Source: Okeania sp. KiyG1 (GTDB taxonomy: Bacteria > Cyanobacteriota > Cyanobacteriia > Cyanobacteriales > Microcoleaceae). Taken from it: DNA of 56,946 bases. The stretch spans positions 1 through 56,946 of the forward strand of contig NZ_BLZO01000055.1 of the NCBI RefSeq assembly GCF_014132355.1. Direction: 5' to 3'. Positions within the stretch are counted from its first letter, which is position 1; every line of letters starts with the position of its first letter. Both the position numbers and the translations under genes were made by a program. The notes under the pieces were generated by a model. It saw only the letters and a program-made list of their open reading frames with translations, had not been told where the DNA came from and did no database searches. This document shows positions 1 through 8,065 of this stretch, in pieces.

Positions 1-987
1 TAACTTCATTTATGCTGACTCTAGATTATGTGATTAGTATTTTGACTTTTCTAATTTTTTTTTATTCCCTTAGTTTTGTATTTTTTTGCTGCTAAAATCT
101 TTAATCAAGTCTATATAATTTTCTATTTTTTTCTAGGTAAATTAAGTTTTAACTTTAGATTCAATTGCTTAATTTTTACCAAAAATATAGGTATTTTAAC
201 AAATGAAAAAAAGAAATTAAGCGGTCAAAAATTCAATATGTACAACAAGTCAAAACCAGTGGTTTTAAAGGAAATAGATTTTCATCATGGGGCTTATTAA
301 TCAAAACAGCAAATCGAGAGTATAATATTCTTTCCTATCAATCTTATGACAAAACTAAATGGCTAGGTCATGTTATTGCCGCGTGGGCTAAAGTCAAATA
401 CCTGCCATTATCGAAGGAGTCAGGAGTCAGAAGTCAGAAGTCAGGAGTTAGAATTAATCAAAAAAATTATAAAATAGGACAGCAATTTTAATAGTTTAAA
501 CTTTTATAGCTGTCCACATAGAATTTATCAAATCCGGTTGAATACTTATTAGAGTTGTTGGGGCGAGTAGGGAGTAGGGGAGTAGGGGAGTAGGGAGATT
601 GAAGCCTTGAAGTATAGTTATAAACATATACTATATAACCGGATTCTATATAATTTATCAAACTGTCAAAATATATAGCAGAATGAAAAAGAAAAAAGGC
701 AGAAGTTTGATTATTGATATTTGATTGTTTCTCCTGCGGAGTGCTACGCAAACAACTGTTCCATAGTAAGCATTTCCTCCGGAATGCTGCGCAAACAGCT
801 GTCAGCTATTAGCTAGCCTCCTATGGTCGGAACTGCGCAATTCAGCTATTAATGTTGGGAAAGGCAAAAGAAACCTTTGAAATTTAGAAATAATAAAAAG
901 TTAATGTCAAAGTCTCTTTCCCCAACCTGATAAGTAATTATTCATTATTAATTGCTGAATTGGAGCGCATTCCAAAGAAATAGCTAA
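1..987. other. AT-rich spacer with repeats, no supported gene
   Basis: No convincing gene is seen. Positions 302-418 can be read on the plus strand without a stop (it includes the residues KTKWLGHVIAAWAKVKY) and look like a gene scrap of unknown origin. A GGGAGTAGGG-type heptamer array lies near 565-598. An interspersed repeat at about 766-850 holds the palindrome-like AAGCATTTCCTCCGGAATGC and CCTCCTATGGTCGGAACTGCG blocks. Versions recur near 3101-3145, 3290-3335, 10416-10500, 10615-10672, 27898-27935 and 28855-28885. Confidence 0.5.
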
Positions 988-1224
988 CTGCATTTAGGAA
1001 TACTCGGACCCTGCAGAAGAACCGAAAAATTATTAGCAGAAATTTCCATAGATGAGCAATACAAAAAACGTTTATATGCTCCAGTTGGTCTAGATATTGG
1101 TGCTGATAATCCACAATAAATTGCTTTAGCAATTATTGCAGAAATTCAAGCAGTAATTTCTAACCGTTCAGCAGGTTTTTTACGTCACCGTAACCTACCA
1201 ATTCATAGTCAAAATAATGAATAA
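988..1224 (+). pseudogene. xdhC: XdhC/CoxI-family molybdoenzyme accessory protein, 3' fragment with in-frame stop
   Basis: The plus-strand translation gives the C-terminus of the XdhC (xanthine dehydrogenase accessory factor) family: LGILGPCRRTEKLL, then YAPVGLDIGADNP, then IALAIIAEIQAVISNRSAGF. A single TAA falls between NPQ and IALAI, where relatives usually have a glutamate, so a GAA to TAA change would explain it. The N-terminal part of the gene is missing; in-frame stops and a lost frame lie just upstream of 988. XdhC proteins help insert or sulfurate the molybdenum cofactor of xanthine dehydrogenase-type hydroxylases. The fragment ends 7 bases inside the next gene, a mocA-like transferase, which is the usual operon partner. 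The family assignment rests on several conserved blocks and is fairly secure; the gene is judged non-functional. Confidence 0.7.
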
Positions 1225-1810
1225 ATCTATCGGAATTATAATTTTAGCTGCTGGTGCATCAACCCGTTTAGGTCAGCCCAAACAATTGTTGATTTACAAA
1301 GGGAATAGTTTGATTTTCAATACTGTTGAAATTGCTGTTAATTCTGGTTGTTCACCAATTATTGTAGTGCTTGGTGCTTATGGCAATCTAATACTTCCTG
1401 AAATTAGTAATTTACCAGTAAAAATTGTAGAAAATTATGATTGGCAGGAAGGCATGAATACTTCAATCAGAGCTGGTATTAATACTTTGCAAACTACTCA
1501 ATAAATTATAGAAGCAGTAATAATAATGGTTTGCGACCAGCCTTTTTTATCTACTCATTTAATCCAGAAAATGATTGATATTTATTATTTAAAATCAAAT
1601 CCAATAGTTGCTTCTGAATATACTGGAGTTTTAGGAGTTCCAGCTTTATTTAGTTCTAGTCTTTTTCCAGAAATGCTCAACTTAAAAACAGATAAAGGTG
1701 CGAAACAAATAATTAATAAATATGCTCGCCAAGTAGCAACAGTTAATTTTCCTAGAGGAGAAATAGATATTGATACTTTTACTGATTATGAATCTCTAAC
1801 AAGGGAGTAG
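1217..1810 (+). pseudogene. MocA/MobA-like molybdenum-cofactor nucleotidyltransferase with one in-frame TAA
   Basis: The N-terminal segment (95 residues, 1217-1504) has the nucleotidyltransferase signature LAAGASTRLGQPKQLL. After a TAA at 1502-1504 the same frame continues with IMVCDQPFLS, the usual metal/nucleotide-binding MxCDQP block, and GVLGVPALFSSSLFPEM. Together the two halves make about 197 residues, normal for MocA-type CTP:molybdopterin cytidylyltransferases, which activate molybdopterin for xanthine dehydrogenase-family enzymes. The start ATG overlaps the end of the xdhC relic, so the two were probably one operon. Both genes now carry a nonsense codon in the context CAA-TAA-ATT. 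The terminal stop TAG lies in a GGGAGTAG heptamer array. It is either a pseudogene or two truncated peptides; readthrough cannot be excluded from sequence alone. Confidence 0.75.
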
Positions 1811-1872
1811 GGAGTAGGGAGTAGGGGAGTGGGGAGTGGGGGAGTGGGGGAGTAGGGGAGTAGGGAGTGTGG
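1801..1872. repeat. Heptanucleotide (STRR-type) array, GGAGTAG units
   Basis: Irregular tandem copies of GGGAGTA(G) and GGGGAGTG. The first unit supplies the stop codon of the mocA-like gene (AGG GAG TAG). A complementary C-rich array lies at 2040-2105. Confidence 0.8.
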
Positions 1873-2420
1873 GAGATAAGAATAATTAATAGAATAATTA
1901 ATATGCTACTGGCTAATAATCAAAAATGTCATTGCATCTGTGTTATAGCAACTGCCAGGTTGGTGTTTGATATCAAATCCGTTTAATTCGGTATAAAAAA
2001 ATGTTCTATCTTCAACAATTACCAAATATTTCTTGATCTACCCCTAACCCCATCTCTCCATCTCCCTACCTCCCCATCTCCCCACCCTCCCCACACTCCC
2101 CACCCTTTAATTACACCGATGCTACCGGATTTGATATGACAATTAGTGCGAGCATCTTGCTCGCGTCATAAATCATCATACAGCACTTTGCGACTTTATG
2201 AAGTACACCCATCGCGGGCAAGATGCCAGCACTACAAGATTTTCACCATTTACCTTGTACATCATTTGACTGAAATATGCTGTAATTACCCGATTTTCTA
2301 ACTATAGTGGCGACTGCTATAATTACTTAATAATTGAAGTTTAACCTCACAAAAGCATTCTTTTTTCACGGTTGATATAATACCTAAAAGCTAAAACCTA
2401 ACACCTAAAACCTACCACCT
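1873..2420. repeat. Spacer with interspersed hairpin repeat
   Basis: No gene seen. 2142-2180 carries the perfect palindrome GCGAGCATCTTGCTCGC inside a longer repeat that recurs at about 6030-6100 (ATTAGTGCGAGCATCTTGCT with the same flanks GGTTGGTGTTTGA and AATCATCATA). Confidence 0.6.
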
Positions 2421-2861
2421 ATGAATACTCAAAACCATCTTCGTAACCTTCAACATCAAACAATTCTTGAACGCGCTAAATATCCAAAAAATCAAGGAAA
2501 AACCAACCCTATAGACCGCTATCAAATAGGAGATAACCCTTCATGTGGCGACCGCATTGAACTGACAATAAAATTTAGTCAAACAAAGCAAATTATAGAA
2601 GATATAAAATTTCAAGGAAAAGGTTGTGCCTTAACTATTGCTTCTGCAGACTTAATGGCAGAAATATTGTTAGGAAAAACTAGAGAAGAAGCTTTAGAAA
2701 TTACAGAAAAATTTCGTCAAATGCTCAAAGGAGAAATTAGTCTTTCCGATAATTTACCAAAACTAAATATCTTTCAAGGAGTTGCCCAATTTCCCATCAG
2801 AATTAAATGTGTTTTACTAAGCTGGCACACCCTGAAAACAACACTAGAATCACTAAATTAA
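2421..2861 (+). CDS. sufU: SufU/IscU-like Fe-S cluster scaffold protein
   Basis: A 146-residue protein of the NifU N-terminal (SufU/IscU) fold. It has the three cluster/zinc ligand cysteines and the conserved aspartate in family positions: Cys42 and Asp44 in NPSCGDR, Cys69 in GKGCALTIASADLM, and Cys130 in RIKCVLLSWHTL. The ~20-residue insertion between Cys69 and Cys130 and the C-terminal CVLLSWHTL block are typical of SufU rather than IscU, because the LPPVK chaperone motif of IscU is absent. The likely role is to receive or relay sulfur for Fe-S cluster assembly in the cytoplasm. The ATG follows a pyrimidine/adenine-rich leader of CCTACCACCT repeats without a clear Shine-Dalgarno. The gene is alone, with no suf partner next to it. 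Confidence 0.85.
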   Translation: MNTQNHLRNLQHQTILERAKYPKNQGKTNPIDRYQIGDNPSCGDRIELTIKFSQTKQIIEDIKFQGKGCALTIASADLMAEILLGKTREEALEITEKFRQMLKGEISLSDNLPKLNIFQGVAQFPIRIKCVLLSWHTLKTTLESLN

Positions 2862-3365
2862 AGCATTCAGCAGTTCAGCAATCAGCTTTTTTTACAACTG
2901 TTTGCTACAAATAGCTAGGCTATTTATTAGGAGTCAGGAGTCATAATGAATAGCTTTGATCCAATTTTTTAGGTCGTAATTTATCTTTTTAGTTAAAAGA
3001 ACATTTTCTGTAGATTCTTTTCATTGCCCTTATTATTAATAAAATTATTTTTTAAATCGGTATTATTCTGAAAATCACTAAAATGTGCTTGAATAGAATG
3101 TAAGCATTTCCTACGGAATGCTGCGCAAACAACTATTAGCTGTTAGCTATCAGCAACAAGACTCTCTCCTTTAAGGACAGTGTTTAAATTAACAACTGAC
3201 TTTAAAGGCAAGGGAGCCAATTTTTGTAGTAAGAAAATTAATAAAGCTTTTATCCTAAATTAAAAGCAATAGCTGATAGCTGATAACGCAGTTCCTCCGA
3301 TAGGAGGCTGGCTGACGGCTGAATGCTTACAATAGAATAGCAATTAAATCTAGCAATAAACATAT
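2862..3365. other. Spacer with interspersed palindromic repeats
   Basis: No gene seen. Two blocks of the AAGCATTTCC.GGAATGCTGCGC / CCTCCGATAGGAGG repeat family (3101-3145 and 3285-3335) lie in opposite orientation. Confidence 0.5.
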
Positions 3366-3689
3366 ATGGCCACCAGATTAATTAAACTAGAAGATGGGAT
3401 TTTAGTTGAAGCAGAAGTTCCAGACAATGAAGCTAAACCAATTTCTACTAACGCTATTAAACAAGTTAAATCTAGTTTTGCTAAAGTTAAACCTATATTA
3501 ATAAATATTAGTCGTCCAATTACTGAGACTTGGCAAGAAATTAATAAAGATATGGAAATTGAACAAGCTGAGGTGGAAGTTGACCTTAACTTTGAAGGGG
3601 GAGGTAATCTATATATTCCAAAAGGAAAAGCTGGTACAAATTTAACTTTGAAATTAGTCCTGAAACCGAAAAAGTCAGAGAATGAATAA
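3366..3689 (+). CDS. Trypsin-co-occurring domain (CU044_2847-type) protein
   Basis: A 107-residue protein starting MATRLIKLEDGILVEAEVPD. The N-terminal strand (RLIKLEDGILVEAEV) and the central KPILINISRPITETW helix, ending in a LNFEGGGNLYIPKGKAGTNLTLKL beta segment read in pieces, match the small beta-rich domain that commonly sits beside trypsin-like proteases in bacteria (trypsin-co-occurring domain 1). The biochemical role is unknown; such genes are predicted to belong to protease-based conflict or regulatory modules. The context agrees: 150 bases downstream is a relic of a serine protease with its catalytic histidine motif (3836-3958). No signal peptide is seen. Confidence 0.75.
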   Translation: MATRLIKLEDGILVEAEVPDNEAKPISTNAIKQVKSSFAKVKPILINISRPITETWQEINKDMEIEQAEVEVDLNFEGGGNLYIPKGKAGTNLTLKLVLKPKKSENE

Positions 3690-3835
3690 TACCAAATATC
3701 AAAAACTTTTCTATATTTTCTTGAGTGGGAGAGTGGTAGGGGCGTTAACGATAGTTATGCGAAGCAAACGGCCGTTTACCCCTACAGATGGTATATAATT
3801 TGATATTTTTCATAAGTCTTTAATTACCATTACTA

Positions 3836-3958
3836 TTGACAAATAAAGCAAATGTTATTGCTACTGGGTTTCCTTTTTATCGGGAGAAAAATTATACTGA
3901 TTTTCTAACTTGTGCCCATGTTGTTGAAGATGGGGTAGAAAAGAGAATGTATTGGTAA
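3836..3958 (+). pseudogene. Trypsin-like serine protease, N-terminal relic
   Basis: The plus-strand reading ANVIATGFPFYREKNYTDF then LTCAHVVEDGVEK matches the start of a chymotrypsin-fold protease: the GTGF-like strand and the TCAHVV block around the catalytic histidine. The frame closes with TAA at 3956-3958, before any Asp or Ser of the triad, so only the first ~35 residues survive. A stop (3821) lies just upstream and only a TTG is available as start. Its position behind the trypsin-co-occurring-domain gene makes the assignment more likely. Confidence 0.6.
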
Positions 3959-4393
3959 ATAATATTCCCTCGCTATAACAAGATGAAAGTTAATATCATT
4001 GCCACATTAGAAAACTCATTAATAGCAAATATTTCCCTATAAATCTGTCTAATTTGATTACTTTACCTAATTTACTTAGGGATATGATGAATCATGTTAA
4101 GATACCACGCCTAACTGTAGACTCTTCGCGGAGCAAAATGTGCCTCTGATACCAATTTGAAAAAAGAATGTTACAAATAGTTTCAAACTTTAGATGTCGA
4201 ATAATTTACTGAAATTACTGAAGAATCAAAGTGTTGAACTATAAAATCTGACTTTTGACTTTTGACTTTTGACTGTCTTGAGTGCGTCTTACATTCTGAG
4301 GGGACCTCAGAATTATGCACTCGCTTTTGACTTTTGAATTCCGTGAAACGGTATGACTTCCAGGGAAAAGTATTAACTATTATTGTGCTAGAA
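3959..4393. other. Spacer, no gene supported
   Basis: AT-rich. It holds a short TTTTGAC heptamer array (about 4250-4275 and 4322-4336) and a small inverted repeat, CTGAGGGGACCTCAG, at about 4296-4310. Confidence 0.4.
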
Positions 4394-5890
4394 ATGGGGA
4401 AAATGAAAGATATATTAACTAAACAAGCCTGGTTTTCCAATGTCCAAAAAGATTTATTAGCAGGCGCTGTAGTGGCTTTAGCCTTAATTCCTGAAGCCAT
4501 TGGTTTTTCTATTATTGCTGGTGTCGATCCGAAAGTAGGGTTGTATGCCTCATTTTGTATTGCTATTGTGACAGCTTTTTTAGGTGGGCGACCGGGAATG
4601 ATTTCCGCAGCAACCGGAGCTATGGCATTACTGATGACAAGCTTAGTTAAAGATTATGGTTTAAATTATCTATTTGCAACCACTATTCTCACAGGTATCC
4701 TGCAAATTTTTCTAGGATGGATTAAGTTAGGAAATCAAATGAGATTTGTTCCTAGAGCAGTCATGCTAGGATTTGTCAATGCTCTGGCAATATTAATTTT
4801 TGATGCTCAACTAACTCAGTTTGAAGATGCTTCTATCTGGGTTTATATAATGGTAGCAGCAGGATTAGGCATTATTTACGGGTTGCCTCGCATCACTAAA
4901 GCAATACCTTCTCCTTTAGTTGCTATTGTTGTCATCACTGGGTTCGCACTAACTACGGGATTAGACATACCCACTGTAGGAGACATGGGAACATTACCCG
5001 ATACTCTACCCAGTTTTACTCTACCAATAGTACCGCTAAACTTTGAAACCCTTGATATTATTCTGCCTTATGCTTTGGCACTTTCTTTAGTGGGGTTACT
5101 AGAATCATTCTTAACAGCTAATGTTATTGATGACTTCACCGATACTTCTAGCGATAAAAATCAGGAAGCAGTAGGACAAGGAATTGCTAATATTGTCGCC
5201 GGATGTTTTGGTGGAATGGCTGGATGTGCGATGATCGGTCAGTCTATGATTAATGTTGGGTCTGGTGGAAGGACGCGACTCTCGTCTCTGAGTGCAGGCA
5301 TTTTTCTGTTTGTTTGTATTATTCTGCTGAATGATTGGGTGGCGCGTATTCCCATGGCAGCTTTGGTTGCAGTGATGATTATGGTCTCTATCAGTACCTT
5401 TCACTGGGCCTCCATTCAAAATCTTCGTCGAGTTCCCAAGAGTGAAACAGCGGTGATGATGACAACTGTGTTTATGACTGTTTTGACTCATAACTTAGCT
5501 ATTGGAGTAGTTGTTGGGGTGGCTTTGAGTGCAATTTTCTTCAGTCGTAAAATTGCTGCGCTGATTTTCGTTGACTCTTATTTAAAAGAAAATGGTGTTG
5601 AGCGTATTTACAGTGTTAATGGTCAAATATTTTTTGTTTCTGTGGAAAATTTTCTCAACACCTTTGATTTTCGGGAACATATAGAGTCTGTGACTATTGA
5701 CCTAACTCATGCTCATTTATGGGATCAATCTGCTGTCGATGCAGTAGATAAGGTTGTACTACGTTTTCGCAGACGGGGTATTAAGGTACATTTAATTGGT
5801 TTGAATGAGGCAAGTGCAACTTTATTAGACCGTTTGACTACTCATTCTAGTAAACAGACTATTTTTAAAGAGGGACGGGTTATTCATTAG
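4394..5890 (+). CDS. SulP family inorganic anion transporter with STAS domain
   Basis: About 498 residues from the chosen ATG (an in-frame TTG at 4334 would add 20 residues, but they are unlike the family). The protein has the SulP signature region near its N-terminus ([20 protein letters not shown]), the [17 protein letters not shown] block, and ten or more hydrophobic segments. It ends in a STAS domain of roughly 95 residues (from [14 protein letters not shown] to [15 protein letters not shown]). SulP proteins move sulfate, bicarbonate or other anions across the cytoplasmic membrane, usually with Na+ or H+. The sequence is closer to generic bacterial SulP than to the well-known BicA bicarbonate transporter, so the substrate is left open. 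The stop codon TAG is the first unit of a GGGAGTAG array. No partner genes are adjacent. Confidence 0.85.
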   Translation: MGKMKDILTKQAWFSNVQKDLLAGAVVALALIPEAIGFSIIAGVDPKVGLYASFCIAIVTAFLGGRPGMISAATGAMALLMTSLVKDYGLNYLFATTILTGILQIFLGWIKLGNQMRFVPRAVMLGFVNALAILIFDAQLTQFEDASIWVYIMVAAGLGIIYGLPRITKAIPSPLVAIVVITGFALTTGLDIPTVGDMGTLPDTLPSFTLPIVPLNFETLDIILPYALALSLVGLLESFLTANVIDDFTDTSSDKNQEAVGQGIANIVAGCFGGMAGCAMIGQSMINVGSGGRTRLSSLSAGIFLFVCIILLNDWVARIPMAALVAVMIMVSISTFHWASIQNLRRVPKSETAVMMTTVFMTVLTHNLAIGVVVGVALSAIFFSRKIAALIFVDSYLKENGVERIYSVNGQIFFVSVENFLNTFDFREHIESVTIDLTHAHLWDQSAVDAVDKVVLRFRRRGIKVHLIGLNEASATLLDRLTTHSSKQTIFKEGRVIH

Positions 5891-5957
5891 GGAGTAGGGA
5901 GTAGGGAGTAGGGAGTAGGGAGTAGGGAGTAGGGGAGTAGGGGAGTGGGGGAGTGCT
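5888..5957. repeat. Heptanucleotide array GGGAGTA
   Basis: Nearly perfect tandem GGGAGTA units that begin at the TAG stop of the SulP gene. Confidence 0.9.
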
Positions 5958-6249
5958 TACAGAGATAGGTTTTTAACAAAGGGATGAGTATATTCAGTCC
6001 ACCTAAGCGCGCTACTCTAGCAGAGACAATATAGCAACGGCCAAGTTGGTGTTTGACAATTAGTGCGAGCATCTTGCTCGCGTTATGAATCATCATAATA
6101 TTACCCGATGTCCTAACTGTAGTGGCGACTGCTATATAACCTGTTAATTAGACATCTCCAGAAAATAAACTTGCTCTTTATTTAAGATAAGCTAGACTTG
6201 TAAAAGTCACTGAAAAATCATTTTTCGTACCTTCTTTACCGTGAAAATC
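5958..6249. repeat. Spacer with second copy of the GCGAGCATCTTGCTCGC repeat
   Basis: No gene seen. 6030-6135 is a diverged copy of the repeat at 1948-2180 and 2290-2325, including the palindrome and the tail AGTGGCGACTGCTATA. Confidence 0.55.
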
Positions 6250-6342
6250 TATTCCCTGTTCCCTGTTCCCTGTTCCCTGTTCCCTGTTCCCTGTTCCCTG
6301 TTCCCTGTTCCCTGTTCCCTGTTCCCTGTTCCCTGTTCCCTG
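6250..6342. repeat. Heptanucleotide array TTCCCTG, about 13 copies
   Basis: Perfect tandem TTCCCTG units ahead of the Gfo/Idh/MocA gene. The same unit, reverse-complemented (GGAACAG), is in the array at 36040-36135. Confidence 0.95.
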
Positions 6343-6421
6343 CTATAATTGCCATATTAGCCTCAATATGATAGGGTGAAAAAACTCCGATCAAATCACC
6401 TATATTTTTACATCAAAACTA

Positions 6422-7432
6422 ATGGAAATAGGAATTGCTATATTTGGTGCAGGTCGTTGGGGAACTCACCTAATTCGTAACTTCTTCAATCATCCTCAAT
6501 CTCGTGTTGTCGCCATAGTAGACCCTAACCTAGAACAGTTACAAGCAGTTCAAAAGCGCTTGCAATTGGACCAAGATATCGTATTACTAGAAGATTGGAC
6601 AAAAGCTTTAGAGTTACCAGGAATAGAAGCAGTGGCGATCGCTACTCCTGCTTCTACCCACTACGAAATTATTAGTGCTGCTCTGAAAAAAGGTTATCAT
6701 GTTCTTTCGGAAAAACCTTTGACTCTTGAATATTCAGAGTCAGTGGAATTATGCAAATTAGCCGAACAACAACAACGTCAACTTTTTATCGATCATACTT
6801 ATTTATTTAATCCAGTTGTCCAAAGTGGTCAAACTATTGTAGCAGAAGGTAAATTAGGAGAGTTACGCTATGGGTATGCTACACGCACTCATATTGAACC
6901 TGTACGTCCAGATGTAGATGCTCTCTGGGATTTAGCAATTCACGATATCTGTATTTTGAACAGTTGGCTCAATCAAAAACCTGTGGAGGTACAAGCAAAT
7001 GGTACGGTTTGGCTACCTCAACAACCCCCACAATCAGATTTAGTGATGGCTAAACTAACTTATCCTAGTGGTTTTCAAGCTTTTTTACATTTATGTTGGC
7101 TCAATCCTGATAAACAACGTCGTTTAGGAGTAGTAGGTACTCAAGGAACATTGATTTTTGATGAAATGTCAGCAGATGCACCTTTAGTTATTCAGCATGG
7201 TCATTTAGAAGAACAAAATAATCGCTGGAAAGCAGTAGATGTCAGTCGGGAAGTTCTAGCGATCGCTAAAGCTGAACCTTTAGGTCAAGTATGCAATGAA
7301 TTTTTAAATTGTATTCGTCAGAATACTGCTTCACAAATTTCTTCTGGTTGGGTGGGTGCTGAATTAGTGGGAATCTTATGTGCTTTAAATGATTCTCTTG
7401 AGCAAGGAGGAAAAGTAATACCAGTTCATTGA
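6422..7432 (+). CDS. Gfo/Idh/MocA family NAD(P)-dependent oxidoreductase
   Basis: A 336-residue protein. The Rossmann fingerprint GAGRWG is at residues 9-14 and is followed by DPN at the end of the second strand. The AIATPASTHYEI block and VLSEKPLTL (the family EKP motif, whose lysine is catalytic) follow. The C-terminal half is the Gfo/Idh/MocA beta-sheet dimerisation domain, with WDLAIHDICI supplying the conserved D-x3-H-D. Members oxidise or reduce sugars, inositol or related compounds with NAD(P), or reduce biliverdin-like substrates; the substrate cannot be told here. The ATG is preceded by ACATCAAAACTA with no strong Shine-Dalgarno. Two HIP1 sites lie within the gene, as expected of resident cyanobacterial DNA. 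The stop is followed after three bases by a GAAGTCA array. Confidence 0.85.
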   Translation: MEIGIAIFGAGRWGTHLIRNFFNHPQSRVVAIVDPNLEQLQAVQKRLQLDQDIVLLEDWTKALELPGIEAVAIATPASTHYEIISAALKKGYHVLSEKPLTLEYSESVELCKLAEQQQRQLFIDHTYLFNPVVQSGQTIVAEGKLGELRYGYATRTHIEPVRPDVDALWDLAIHDICILNSWLNQKPVEVQANGTVWLPQQPPQSDLVMAKLTYPSGFQAFLHLCWLNPDKQRRLGVVGTQGTLIFDEMSADAPLVIQHGHLEEQNNRWKAVDVSREVLAIAKAEPLGQVCNEFLNCIRQNTASQISSGWVGAELVGILCALNDSLEQGGKVIPVH

Positions 7433-8065
7433 CGAAGTCAGAAGTCAGAAGTCAGAAGTCAGAAGTTATTTTTGTAACGGGGATGGGTGAGCAACTCTCC
7501 AATTATGTTAAAAAAAAGTGCCAGCTTTTCGATTAAGAAAGCTCAAAAAACTAGAATTTTGTGCAAGAGTTGGGCAGAAAAATTAAGGGACAATTCTTCC
7601 AACTACATCCTCTGTAATACCAATTCCTAAAAGTAACGCTATACTTGGGTAAGACTTCAGTTATTAATTAATCAAAACAGGTAGAATCACCTTTTTGCTA
7701 AAAATAGCCCAGTTATATCATGATATAAGGGGAAAAAAGCTGTCGTTACGTAGCTTCCCGAAGGGTGGGATGGCGCAATTCGGAGCGGCTCTGATAAGAG
7801 CGGGTCTCCTCGCCATATCCAATCGACCAAGAGAAAAAATAATATTTCCTTATATTCAATTCCGTAGCGGTTTTAACCAGAGGTAATTATCAATTATCAA
7901 TTAATGAATTCTCCTCCACTCCCCCACTCCCCTACTCCCCCACTCCCCTACTTCCCATCCTGGGAGGGGTTAGGGGTGGGTCCCCTGCTCAACAAAATGT
8001 AGAAAAGTTTTTGAGAAATGGTATAATTATTCTGACTCCTGACTCCTGATTCCTGACTCCTTCTT
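7433..8065. repeat. Repeat-filled spacer
   Basis: No gene seen. It contains a GAAGTCA array (7437-7465), a GTAACGGGGATG.GTGAGCAACTCTCC repeat (7477-7502, matched in reverse near 28548-28585), a repeat at 7740-7845 ending ATC.ACCAAGAGAAAA that recurs at 21372-21445, and a CTCCCC/TACTCCCC array (7912-7958). Confidence 0.55.

Noticed and set aside
988-1810. Stop-codon recoding (selenocysteine, pyrrolysine or TAA as an amino acid)
   Set aside because: TAA is the ordinary stop of many intact genes here, no recoding element was seen, and the affected genes show other signs of decay or isolation. Simple nonsense mutation is more likely.
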